Shown here: piece by piece, positions 44,613 through 52,327 of the stretch
Numbering within the stretch: position 1 is the first letter of the stretch
How the letters are laid out: every line of letters begins with the position of its first letter
Assembly: GCF_009831625.1 (NCBI RefSeq)
Contig: NZ_WUUS01000003.1
Location: 1-64,000 of the forward strand
Source of the DNA: Halobaculum saliterrae
Lineage (GTDB): Archaea; Halobacteriota; Halobacteria; Halobacteriales; Haloferacaceae
Direction: 5' to 3'
DNA length: 64,000 nucleotides
Translations under genes and position numbers: made by a program
Notes under the pieces: generated by a model
What the model was told of the DNA's origin: nothing
What the model saw: only the letters and a program-made list of their open reading frames with translations
Database searches by the model: none

Positions 44613-46633
44613 GTCAAAACTGCATCGACTGGCTCGAGGAGTTACGTGCACCGCTCAAGATCGTTCTCGGGGAAAGTCGTACGTCGGGAGAGGACTTGGC
44701 GTCGCTATCCCGGATGAGCGACCGGCGGCTCATCGAGAAGTACAACGAAATCAAAGAAAACGAGGAGGAGTTCCAGTGGGAGTTCCGTCAGGAGTGCCCG
44801 GAGACGCTCAAAGACGACGAGCCAGAGATCCTCCGGAGTCGGTTTCGATTAGCTCGCCTTCTGATCGTCGCGAGTTTCGCGCAGGACGGTGCCGATGTCG
44901 CCCACGACCAGATCCCAGAGGGCCTCGACGGGGAGTTCGCTGATGAGGCGATCAAGGCGGTGATCGACTTCGAGCAGTACAAACAGTTCGACAAGCTCTC
45001 CGAGGAGCAGATCAACAAACGCATCCGTCGGATGGACGGGGAGGTGTACGACCTCGTCAAGAACTACACCAACACCCAATTAGCGAACTTAGACGAGTTA
45101 CTCGACGTTCCGGACATTCAGGGGGACGTCATGGATCAGCTCTCAGACCGGTATGAAGACCGGCTGGAGAAGATCCGGCAGGGGTTCTACACGTATGTCG
45201 AGTACCACGGGATGGACCACGTGGTCACCGAAATCGAGGCGGCCGTCGAAACCGTCGCTGAAGCACAACGGACCGAACTGGAAGTCGAATCGGATCTGAC
45301 AGACCAGTTGGAGGACCTGCAGGCAACCGTCGAGACCGGGTTCCAGCGACAGGAACAGCACCGGCGCCAGCAGTTCCTCGATATCGAAACCGAACTCGCG
45401 TCGTCGGACCCCGACGTCGACGCGCTCGAACGAAAGATCGACGCGTTACAGACCGGGCCCAGCGCGGAACAACGAGAGGCGATCGATCAGCTGCAGTCGA
45501 CGATCGCCGAGACAGAGGAGCTCCGGGCAGACCTCGAGGACAAGATCGAGTCGCTTGCGGACGCAAAGCGGGATGCGTCCGCCGCCGATACCGAGGAACT
45601 GACCGACGAGGTTACCACGATCGTTGAGGGGCAGATGTCCGCGCTCGAAGAGCAGCGGTCAGAGGTAGCCGCGGAGATCGAGCGCCTCAGACAGGAACGC
45701 GAACGGCTCGAGGCGTCGAGTGAAGACCTCGAATCGCGACAGTCAGACCTGGCCGAGCGCGTCGAGGAGATCCGCTCGTCGGTGCAGACGGATACGGGCG
45801 GCCTCGACGGAGATTCGGTGGTCACGCCCACGATCGCCAGGCTGCTCGAGATGGACTACATCGGTCGGTTCGAGGCGTCCGTTCACAGCACTCCGTCCGT
45901 CCGACTCGCCGACGAGACACGGTCGATTCCGGAAGGCTACTGGGAAGGACGCTCGGAGCGACGCAACGAGCGCCCGCGTCTGCAAAACTTCCTCGATGAC
46001 GATGAGCGCGCCGAGCGATACCCGGTGAACACGAGCGCTCGGTTCACGATCGACTCCTCCGGGTTCCTCGGGGTCGGTGGTTCACCGGAGATGGTCATCG
46101 AAGCGGCGGTGTGTTCGCATCTCGAAGCCCACGCTACCAACGGTTTCGATGCCGCCCCAGCGACGCTCGAGACGCTCTTGGAGTACGTCAACCGTTCTGT
46201 CTACGAAGCCGAGAAGACCGACGTCGAAGTCTTGCTCGGGATGGCTTCCCCGACAGGGTGGAGTGATTCGGTCCGTGCACAGATAACTCAGGACGGAATC
46301 TCACGGACGAAATACAGCCGCCGACTGAGTATCGTCCTCGTCGATCTGCAGACAGGCGAGTTGATCTACGACGAGTCGGACCCGGTGGCGGCGGAGAACG
46401 CCCGCCTGTTCGAACTCCCCATCGACCAAGAGCAACAAGTCGCGTGCCGGGAGGAGATCATGGACCGCTTCGGTCGAACGGAGTTCGGGAGTGAGGGTGT
46501 CGTTCTGGAGTCCCTGGTCAACGAGGAGACGTTCGAGCCGCACGTGGTCAAACGGACGTTCAACGAGCTCGCCGTCGACGAGGGGTACGAACAGAAGTAC
46601 CTCGATGGCGATCTCGTGCTGTTCCAGACCTGA
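44609..46633 (+). CDS. Long coiled-coil protein of the ESCRT/Vps4-like divergon
   Basis: 674 residues. N-terminal helical domain (1-200) of unknown family. A long, highly charged coiled coil follows (about 205-395, for example QTGPSAEQREAIDQLQSTIA and RQERERLEASSEDLESRQ). The C-terminal alpha/beta domain (about 410-674) has strands such as SIVLVDLQTGELIYDESDP and a Gly-rich loop FLGVGG. No nucleotide-binding motif. SMC-like in length distribution only; there are no Walker or hinge sequences. Coupled by a 4-base overlap to the gene before it. Divergent arrangement suggests it works with the ESCRT/Vps4-like proteins, perhaps as scaffold. Confidence 0.6.
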   Translation: MSQNCIDWLEELRAPLKIVLGESRTSGEDLASLSRMSDRRLIEKYNEIKENEEEFQWEFRQECPETLKDDEPEILRSRFRLARLLIVASFAQDGADVAHDQIPEGLDGEFADEAIKAVIDFEQYKQFDKLSEEQINKRIRRMDGEVYDLVKNYTNTQLANLDELLDVPDIQGDVMDQLSDRYEDRLEKIRQGFYTYVEYHGMDHVVTEIEAAVETVAEAQRTELEVESDLTDQLEDLQATVETGFQRQEQHRRQQFLDIETELASSDPDVDALERKIDALQTGPSAEQREAIDQLQSTIAETEELRADLEDKIESLADAKRDASAADTEELTDEVTTIVEGQMSALEEQRSEVAAEIERLRQERERLEASSEDLESRQSDLAERVEEIRSSVQTDTGGLDGDSVVTPTIARLLEMDYIGRFEASVHSTPSVRLADETRSIPEGYWEGRSERRNERPRLQNFLDDDERAERYPVNTSARFTIDSSGFLGVGGSPEMVIEAAVCSHLEAHATNGFDAAPATLETLLEYVNRSVYEAEKTDVEVLLGMASPTGWSDSVRAQITQDGISRTKYSRRLSIVLVDLQTGELIYDESDPVAAENARLFELPIDQEQQVACREEIMDRFGRTEFGSEGVVLESLVNEETFEPHVVKRTFNELAVDEGYEQKYLDGDLVLFQT

Positions 46634-46765
46634 CTACACGCCGATTTCCGCAGGTCGATTCCCCAGATCAGTTCCACGTCCGTCGCTTCGCGGGCCTCGT
46701 GTTCTGTGCGCAGATCGGGGTAGCGTGCAACTCACTGGAACTGAGGTGTCTGTACAGCAAACCAC

Positions 46766-46903
46766 TCAGAGAGACACTGTGCCGTTAGACGGCATCCGGG
46801 CGGGGGCGTTCTCGCACTCGACCGTCTTCCCGGGCTTGTCAGGGGTGGTGTCGCAGATCTGCTTGAACGTCTCCTCCGCATCGAAGTCGGGGGGAAAGTT
46901 CAT
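46766..46903 (-). CDS. Possible 45-residue small protein
   Basis: ATG 46903, 26 bp from the divergent phosphorylase-like gene; reads MNFPPDFDAEETFKQICD and ends PARMPSNGTVSL. It has two Cys residues and typical acidic haloarchaeal composition in its first half. It fills the 295-bp gap between the coiled-coil and phosphorylase-like genes. No family is recognised and it may be a remnant or chance frame. Confidence 0.3.
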   Translation of the reverse strand: MNFPPDFDAEETFKQICDTTPDKPGKTVECENAPARMPSNGTVSL

Positions 46904-46928
46904 TTCCCTGTCCGGGCTGGGTTGGGTA

Positions 46929-48635
46929 ATGCGGTCGTATGACGTCGTCGTCGTCGTCCCGTTGGCAGAGGAGTTCGATGCAATAAAACGCGTGTTCGAT
47001 GTCGAGCGTTCGTTCGTTCGAAACGGGATCACGTTCTACGAACTCTCGATCGCAGATTCCGAGCTCGACGCCCCCGAGTCGGATGTCGTTGCGATCGTTC
47101 TGTCACAGATGGGCAACGCGAACGCCGCTCAGAAGACGGAACGTGTGCTCTCGATGATCGACCCACCGGGCCCCCAGTTGGTCGCACTCGTCGGGATCGC
47201 CGGACGGCTCGACGACGACTTCGGTCTCGGTGATGTGGTCGTCGGCACGGAGGTAACGAACTACGAGATCCGGTCGAAGCTGACTGAGGCGGAGGACACG
47301 ATGGCGAACGGGTCCGCAGAGAGCGACTCCGAAGCAGATCAGGACGGGTCCGAGGCTACTGACGATGAACGGAACCGGCCACAGGGGGGCGGCGACATGA
47401 CGTTCCCCCTAGTCAACTGGCAACCAGGCGGGCGGACATATTCGACCGCTCCCGAGGTCGCGGAGGCAGTCGCGCGGTTCCGCAACGAGACGGCACACTA
47501 CGAACCGTGGCGTACCGACACGACAGAACAGGTAGCCACTTGGGTTCGAGAGGAGATAGACAAGACGGACGACATCTCCGTGACTGAGGAGGTCGAACTC
47601 GATATCAAAGACTGGGCGGGAGGAGACCTGAACGCGGATGTCGTGGCGCCAACAACGGCTGATGAGGACTCCACCGAGACTCATGACGAGGGCCCCCTTC
47701 GAGCCGATCAGTTCTCGTTACCGTTGCAAGCTGCCAACGAGCCGTTGGCGTCCGGGTCGTTCGTCATTACGTCCACCGACTTCACCGAGACACTCGACAA
47801 ACAAAACCGGAACTTCGCCGCCGTAGAGATGGAAGCGGCGGGTGTGCTGTTGGCAGTCGGCCGGGCGACCGGTGTCAGCGGCGTCGTCGTTCGGGGGATC
47901 TCCGATCTCGCGGATGGTGAGAAGGGGAGCCTCGATGACATGGGGGGCGGACTGTGGCGGGAGTGTGCGGCATACGCTGCGGGAAGCTACGTGGCGCACT
48001 TCTTGGCGAACGGATTGGTTCCTGTTGCCGCATCACCGACAGAGCGTCCGGCCGTCCACCAGACACAAGCACCAGTGTCGGAGCAAGCAGCTGCGTCTCC
48101 ACGCGACCCCAGCGACCTCGTGGCTGCGGACGTTGACCTCACTGGCGGTGGGCCAGCAACGAACTATGTCCGTCGGTACGTCCGCTCTGAAGGGCCTGTC
48201 ATCAGGTCAGATCCCGTACGAGATGGCATCGCTGTGCGAACGGAGTTCGACGTCTCCGTTCCGATGCTTCTGCGACTGGAGGCTGTGGATCTCTCTGTCA
48301 GTGCCGGTTCCACGTCGGACCCACACCAGCAGGAGATACTGGTCGACGGATCGCGACAGCCGACACGAGTCGACAGTACTCGACGTATCGAACACCCTAT
48401 CGAAGTCTCTGCGAACACGCCAACGACGATACGGATCGAATCGCATTTCACTGCTGAGGACCCCCGGTCGCCGTCGGTTACCGCCGATGACGCGACCGCC
48501 GTCGAGATCGAATGTGCGTTCGGATCCGACGGTCTCGATGAGCGGATCCGGTTGCTCGTGAACGGATACATCGACCCGACTGCTGGACTGCAGGTGACTG
48601 AGTCAACGCTGAACACGATACCCTCCGAGAGGTAG
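46929..48635 (+). CDS. Nucleoside-phosphorylase-superfamily protein with C-terminal beta domain
   Basis: 568 residues from ATG 46929. N-terminal 1-370 follows the PNP/UDP phosphorylase (MTA/SAH nucleosidase) fold: VVVVVPLAEEFDAIKRVF, VALVGIAGRLDDDFGLGDVVVG, and the nucleoside-site region FAAVEMEAAGVLLA with VVRGISDLADG, where Glu and Asp are the expected catalytic/ribose residues. A long acidic insertion (about 118-160) interrupts the domain. The C-terminal 400-568 is a beta-sandwich-like domain of unknown family. Such phosphorylase-like domains occur as sensor or effector parts in bacterial conflict systems. In this island it may sense or degrade a nucleotide. Confidence 0.7.
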   Translation: MRSYDVVVVVPLAEEFDAIKRVFDVERSFVRNGITFYELSIADSELDAPESDVVAIVLSQMGNANAAQKTERVLSMIDPPGPQLVALVGIAGRLDDDFGLGDVVVGTEVTNYEIRSKLTEAEDTMANGSAESDSEADQDGSEATDDERNRPQGGGDMTFPLVNWQPGGRTYSTAPEVAEAVARFRNETAHYEPWRTDTTEQVATWVREEIDKTDDISVTEEVELDIKDWAGGDLNADVVAPTTADEDSTETHDEGPLRADQFSLPLQAANEPLASGSFVITSTDFTETLDKQNRNFAAVEMEAAGVLLAVGRATGVSGVVVRGISDLADGEKGSLDDMGGGLWRECAAYAAGSYVAHFLANGLVPVAASPTERPAVHQTQAPVSEQAAASPRDPSDLVAADVDLTGGGPATNYVRRYVRSEGPVIRSDPVRDGIAVRTEFDVSVPMLLRLEAVDLSVSAGSTSDPHQQEILVDGSRQPTRVDSTRRIEHPIEVSANTPTTIRIESHFTAEDPRSPSVTADDATAVEIECAFGSDGLDERIRLLVNGYIDPTAGLQVTESTLNTIPSER

Positions 48636-48679
48636 CTGGACGAGCGAGATCACGCTGACAGGGGTTGAGTATCGACCTG

Positions 48680-49612
48680 TCAGCGCTGACCAGCGATGCC
48701 GGCTCCGTGTTCTCGCCACCGTACCGCGTCGACGACCTCGTATGCGACGAGTTCCCAGTGTTCGACCGCCGATTCGAGTTCCGCCTGCTTTGCTGCCAAC
48801 TGCTCCATGTCAAGGAGCTCTCCGTCGGTGAGGCGGTCACCTGACGCCGTAACGAACTCGCGGACGGTCTCGACTCCGGCGTCTTCGGCTAGGCGTGCGA
48901 GCCAAGCCGGTTCGATCCGGTCGCCGGGGCGGAGCGGCATTCTGATCTCTCCGGTCGTCGTAGCGATCTCGATCCGTCCTGTCGTGCCGACCGATTGGCC
49001 AACGAGCGCCTCCTCCAACTCCGGACAGTCACCCTTCCCAAGCAGGACTGTGTAGCTGTCCCTGAACGGGTGCCGGTCGCCGAGTGGGGTACCACCGTGA
49101 CTGAGTCGAAGGTACACGAGGTCACCCACGTCGAGTGGCTCGTCTACTGCGGCCGGATCGGGCCGGGGAACTGAATCGCGGTCATCAGTCGAGGGGATCC
49201 GAAGATCCGAGCGGTCCCCATCAACTGTGGAGGCTCGTGGGCTGTCAGCCGTTCCATGCGACGGACTGTCGTCGTTCGTCGAATGGTCAGCCGTATCCGA
49301 GACCGTCTCATCCGGAACCCCCTGTGTCGATCCTTCTGTGGATGAGGGGGTCACTGCGTCCGGGCCTTCCGCATCGACGTCAGTCTCCACCCCACCTCCG
49401 GGATCGTGTGGTGAGTCCGGGACGGGTTTCATTGCCGTCGCTCGCGGTCCCTCGTCGGTTGCCTCGTAGTCGAATCGAACCCGCTGCCCGACGACTGGGT
49501 CCTCGTCACCGACTTCAGTCATGTGGAAGAAGACGTCTTCTGCCGTCGCTGGGGACTCGATGAATCCATACCCGCTCGTCTCGTGGAAGTAGTCGACTGT
49601 CCCCTCCTGCAT
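48680..49612 (-). CDS. Cold-shock domain fused to the island's FKBP-like/helical module
   Basis: 310 residues. N-terminal cold-shock domain (1-62): GTVDYFHETSGYGFIES, then DVFFHMTEV, containing the RNP1-like YGFIE and RNP2-like VFFH. It binds RNA or single-stranded DNA. A disordered acidic linker (65-155) leads to the module shared with the propeller proteins (about 158-305): VGDLVYLRLSH, HPFRDSYTVLLGKGDCPELEEALVGQSVG, a helical part WLARLAEDAGVETVREFV, and terminal DAVRW. The FKBP-like resemblance is most visible in this copy. Cold-shock proteins are normally 65-70 residues, so the fusion is unusual. Confidence 0.8.
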   Translation of the reverse strand: MQEGTVDYFHETSGYGFIESPATAEDVFFHMTEVGDEDPVVGQRVRFDYEATDEGPRATAMKPVPDSPHDPGGGVETDVDAEGPDAVTPSSTEGSTQGVPDETVSDTADHSTNDDSPSHGTADSPRASTVDGDRSDLRIPSTDDRDSVPRPDPAAVDEPLDVGDLVYLRLSHGGTPLGDRHPFRDSYTVLLGKGDCPELEEALVGQSVGTTGRIEIATTTGEIRMPLRPGDRIEPAWLARLAEDAGVETVREFVTASGDRLTDGELLDMEQLAAKQAELESAVEHWELVAYEVVDAVRWREHGAGIAGQR

Positions 49613-50010
49613 GCACGCGAACGTCAGACCACAGCGACTTCAATCTGCGGTCAACTGTCGATACCAGTCCGTACTGTTACGGAGCGGGCCGATATGAAAC
49701 AGCCCGCATCAGGACCGGGCTGCGCCCGTACGAGGCGATTCACGTTTCAGCGACGTGAATTCTCGGTCATGATACCGCATTATCAACGGTCATCACAACG
49801 GAGCGGTTTCCGTTGCGGATAAAGCGGATCACGACGTCCCTCGTACATTAACCCAACTGGTCGTCCTCGACCTCAATCTTTTGCCGGAGAGGCTGTGGGC
49901 ACCCAGCGCATGGGTCCGACCTCCTCGATCGCCGCCACCTGCTGGTTGCAACCCTGTCGCCAGGCAGCGCTGGAACCGTACTGCGTTCAGCAAGGGAACA
50001 ACTAACACAG
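49613..50010. other. Divergent intergenic region with hairpins
   Basis: About 400 bp between divergently transcribed genes. No coding sequence is supported. It contains two inverted repeats: 49700-49722 (7-bp arms CAGCCCG/CGGGCTG) and 49738-49760 (8-bp arms ATTCACGT/ACGTGAAT). AT-richer patches near 49770-49860 could hold promoter elements. Confidence 0.45.
49738..49760. repeat. 8-bp perfect inverted repeat, 7-nt loop
   Basis: ATTCACGT and ACGTGAAT flank TTCAGCG. It sits about 130 bp upstream of the cold-shock fusion gene and may be an operator or an RNA hairpin. Confidence 0.5.
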
Positions 50011-50820
50011 ATGACCCGCAAGAGCGGCATTGTGACTGATTCGTTTGAGGGAGACGAGGAGGTCCCGGCCGAACTCGACGCGGTCATCGAACGGATTGAG
50101 GGCGATGAAACCCTGTCCCCGCAGGATCTGACAACTATTGAGGATTCAATCGGCGGGTCGATCACCGAACACGTCGCTGCGACGGAGGCAGCGATCTCGA
50201 TCGCAAGGAGGAGGCCGGGGTTCATGCAGGAACGCTACCCCGACATGGTCGAGTCGATACTTCGATCGAGGAAGGCTCGGACCGTGGCATACACCTACCT
50301 GCGGAGTATCATCAAGCTCCGAGACATAGAGGTGACCGTATCCGACATCCACAGCGGAACTGAGACTGCGATCGACCAACTGATGGAGCTGCTCGATGAC
50401 ATCGCAGAGGAGACCGATGGGACAGACGAACACGTCCCCGGGAGAGGTGCGACGTCGACAGAACTAGCCATGCGGCTTCGGGAGTTTGCGGACAGTGTCT
50501 CCGACCGAGAGCTGCTGGTCGTCGAAGCCGTCGCGGATGTGGTCGAGGCGGTCCCACGATGGTACGCGTCCGAGACGGGCCTCGATCAGATCGACGCCTT
50601 AGTCGACCTCCGGGCACAACATGAATTCGGCGAGATCGATCACGGCGTGACTGAGAACGGACGCGTCGACCAGGTCGACGACGAAAGCGGCTGGACCGAG
50701 AGCGAACTACTGTTTCGCGACCTCTACGACGGTCTGGCAGCAGGACTCCTCGTTCTGCAGTTTGAGCGTGACTCGGCTCCGTTACTCAGGAGTGCTGCGG
50801 TCATCAACGAGCGGATCTAG
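50011..50820 (+). CDS. Hypothetical helical protein upstream of kinase
   Basis: 269 residues, acidic, all-helical by composition, no membrane segment or known motif. Central region (about 50-130) contains SITEHVAATEAAISIARRRP and YTYLRSIIKLRDIEV. It precedes a protein kinase gene by 45 bp on the same strand, though that kinase has its own TATA-like element, so they may or may not be co-transcribed. Could be a kinase substrate or regulator; no family recognised. Confidence 0.6.
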   Translation: MTRKSGIVTDSFEGDEEVPAELDAVIERIEGDETLSPQDLTTIEDSIGGSITEHVAATEAAISIARRRPGFMQERYPDMVESILRSRKARTVAYTYLRSIIKLRDIEVTVSDIHSGTETAIDQLMELLDDIAEETDGTDEHVPGRGATSTELAMRLREFADSVSDRELLVVEAVADVVEAVPRWYASETGLDQIDALVDLRAQHEFGEIDHGVTENGRVDQVDDESGWTESELLFRDLYDGLAAGLLVLQFERDSAPLLRSAAVINERI

Positions 50821-50865
50821 ACACGCCCCGGCATTTCATATCCTTCGGGTCGCAACGGGCTCTCA

Positions 50866-52260
50866 ATGCCGCTCGACCCCGCTGTCGACAAACGGGTCCC
50901 GCCGAGTCCAGACGCTGGAACGGATCTGTCGGTCTCCTTCACCGAATTTTCCATCACGGACGAGATCGGTAGTGGCGGGTCGGCAACGGTGTATCGAGCC
51001 GATGTGCCCGACGGACCGGTCGACCACGTCGCGGTGAAACAGCCTGACTGGGAGTCGACGATCACACGGGACGCTATCGATTCCTTTCTGGCGGAGGCAG
51101 AAGACTGGGACCGGATCGATGACCACCCTCACATCGCATCGGTCTTCGGCAGCGGACCGTCTCCCCGTCCCTGGCTCGCGATGGAGTATCTCGACGGAGG
51201 GGAGCTCGCGGATCGTCTTCCGGTCGAGGACCCACTCGAGGCGCTGTGGATAGCGAGCGCGGTCGCAGATGCGGTCCAACACGCCCATAACCGAGGCGTA
51301 GCACACCGCGACCTCACTCCTTCGAACATCCTGCTTGCATCAAGCGACGAGGAGCAGTGGGACCAGCCGAAACTCGTCGACTGGGGTCTCGCGACGGTCC
51401 TCGGAGAGTCGGAGGAACCTGAGGGATACACGATCGGCTATGCGGCGCCCGAGCAAACTGCGGGTGCTGCCTCGGGGTCGGTCGGACCAGTGGCTGACGT
51501 CTATCAACTCGGGGCGGTTACGTACGCGCTGCTCGTCGGTACTCCCCCTACCCAGACAACTGCGCGGGGGTCGGGTGACGGGACACACCCGGTGACGCCC
51601 CCGAGCGAGCGTCGCGATGACGTGCCGCACGAGATCGATCCGATCGTACTCAGAGCGCTCGAACCCGAACCTGCGGACCGATATCGGGCGGCCGCACAGT
51701 TCGGCGAGGCGTGTGAGCGGTGTTTCGAATCCATCAGCGAAGGGCGATCTTCGGCTGATCGCAACGACGGGACTGAACGGACGGACGCAAGCGCACATCC
51801 GGACCAAGCGCAATCGCCGACGACAGACCCGTCTCCGTCTGGCCACCGATCAGCGGAGACTACCGCTCACGATTCCGCCACGGCCGAGGACGTGAAGGAA
51901 GCGAAATCTCGTGTGAACAATGCTGCGGCGAAGTTGGGGCGGGCGCCAGTCTTCGATACCAGTGACGACGGAGACGACGGAACCGGCGAGGTAGCTGTCG
52001 AAGTCGGCGATCGCGATCAGGAGCGGACGCGAGACCGAAGCCACGACTCAACTCGAGACCGGAGTGCAGACTCCATTGCGGCCGGACTTCACGGCTTGCA
52101 TACCGATTCGATCGCAGCCGCGATTCGAGATCTCCGTGAGACGACGGGTGCCAAGCGGACCGCCTCAATAGCCGAAGCGCTCCGCCGAGAGCCGACACGA
52201 CCCACTGAGGACACCATCGGTGATTCGCTTCGGGCAATGCACAACAAGCCCAGCAGATAG
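50866..52260 (+). CDS. Ser/Thr protein kinase (Hanks type) with long disordered tail
   Basis: 464 residues. Kinase domain about 25-290: glycine loop GSGGSATVYRA, Lys58 in VAVKQPD, hinge AMEYLDGG, catalytic loop HRDLTPSN (Asp149; Thr in place of the usual Lys), DWG (172-174), YAAPEQ. A Ser/Asp/Arg-rich disordered stretch follows (295-400) and then three short repeat-like helices (SIAAGLHGLHT, SIAAAIRDLRE, SIAEALRREPT), each starting with a Ser-Ile pair, which may bind partners. TATA-like CATTTCATATCC lies about 30 nt upstream. Cytoplasmic. Confidence 0.9.
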   Translation: MPLDPAVDKRVPPSPDAGTDLSVSFTEFSITDEIGSGGSATVYRADVPDGPVDHVAVKQPDWESTITRDAIDSFLAEAEDWDRIDDHPHIASVFGSGPSPRPWLAMEYLDGGELADRLPVEDPLEALWIASAVADAVQHAHNRGVAHRDLTPSNILLASSDEEQWDQPKLVDWGLATVLGESEEPEGYTIGYAAPEQTAGAASGSVGPVADVYQLGAVTYALLVGTPPTQTTARGSGDGTHPVTPPSERRDDVPHEIDPIVLRALEPEPADRYRAAAQFGEACERCFESISEGRSSADRNDGTERTDASAHPDQAQSPTTDPSPSGHRSAETTAHDSATAEDVKEAKSRVNNAAAKLGRAPVFDTSDDGDDGTGEVAVEVGDRDQERTRDRSHDSTRDRSADSIAAGLHGLHTDSIAAAIRDLRETTGAKRTASIAEALRREPTRPTEDTIGDSLRAMHNKPSR

Positions 52261-52327
52261 CAGGAGACTCCGGAGCCACACGCAGACGGAACGCGATATG
52301 GAGAGCGGCCGGACAAGCCGCTATCGC

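Noticed and set aside
44609-46633. SMC/Rad50-type ATPase
   Set aside because: Long coiled coil is present but there is no Walker A, Walker B, signature or hinge motif.
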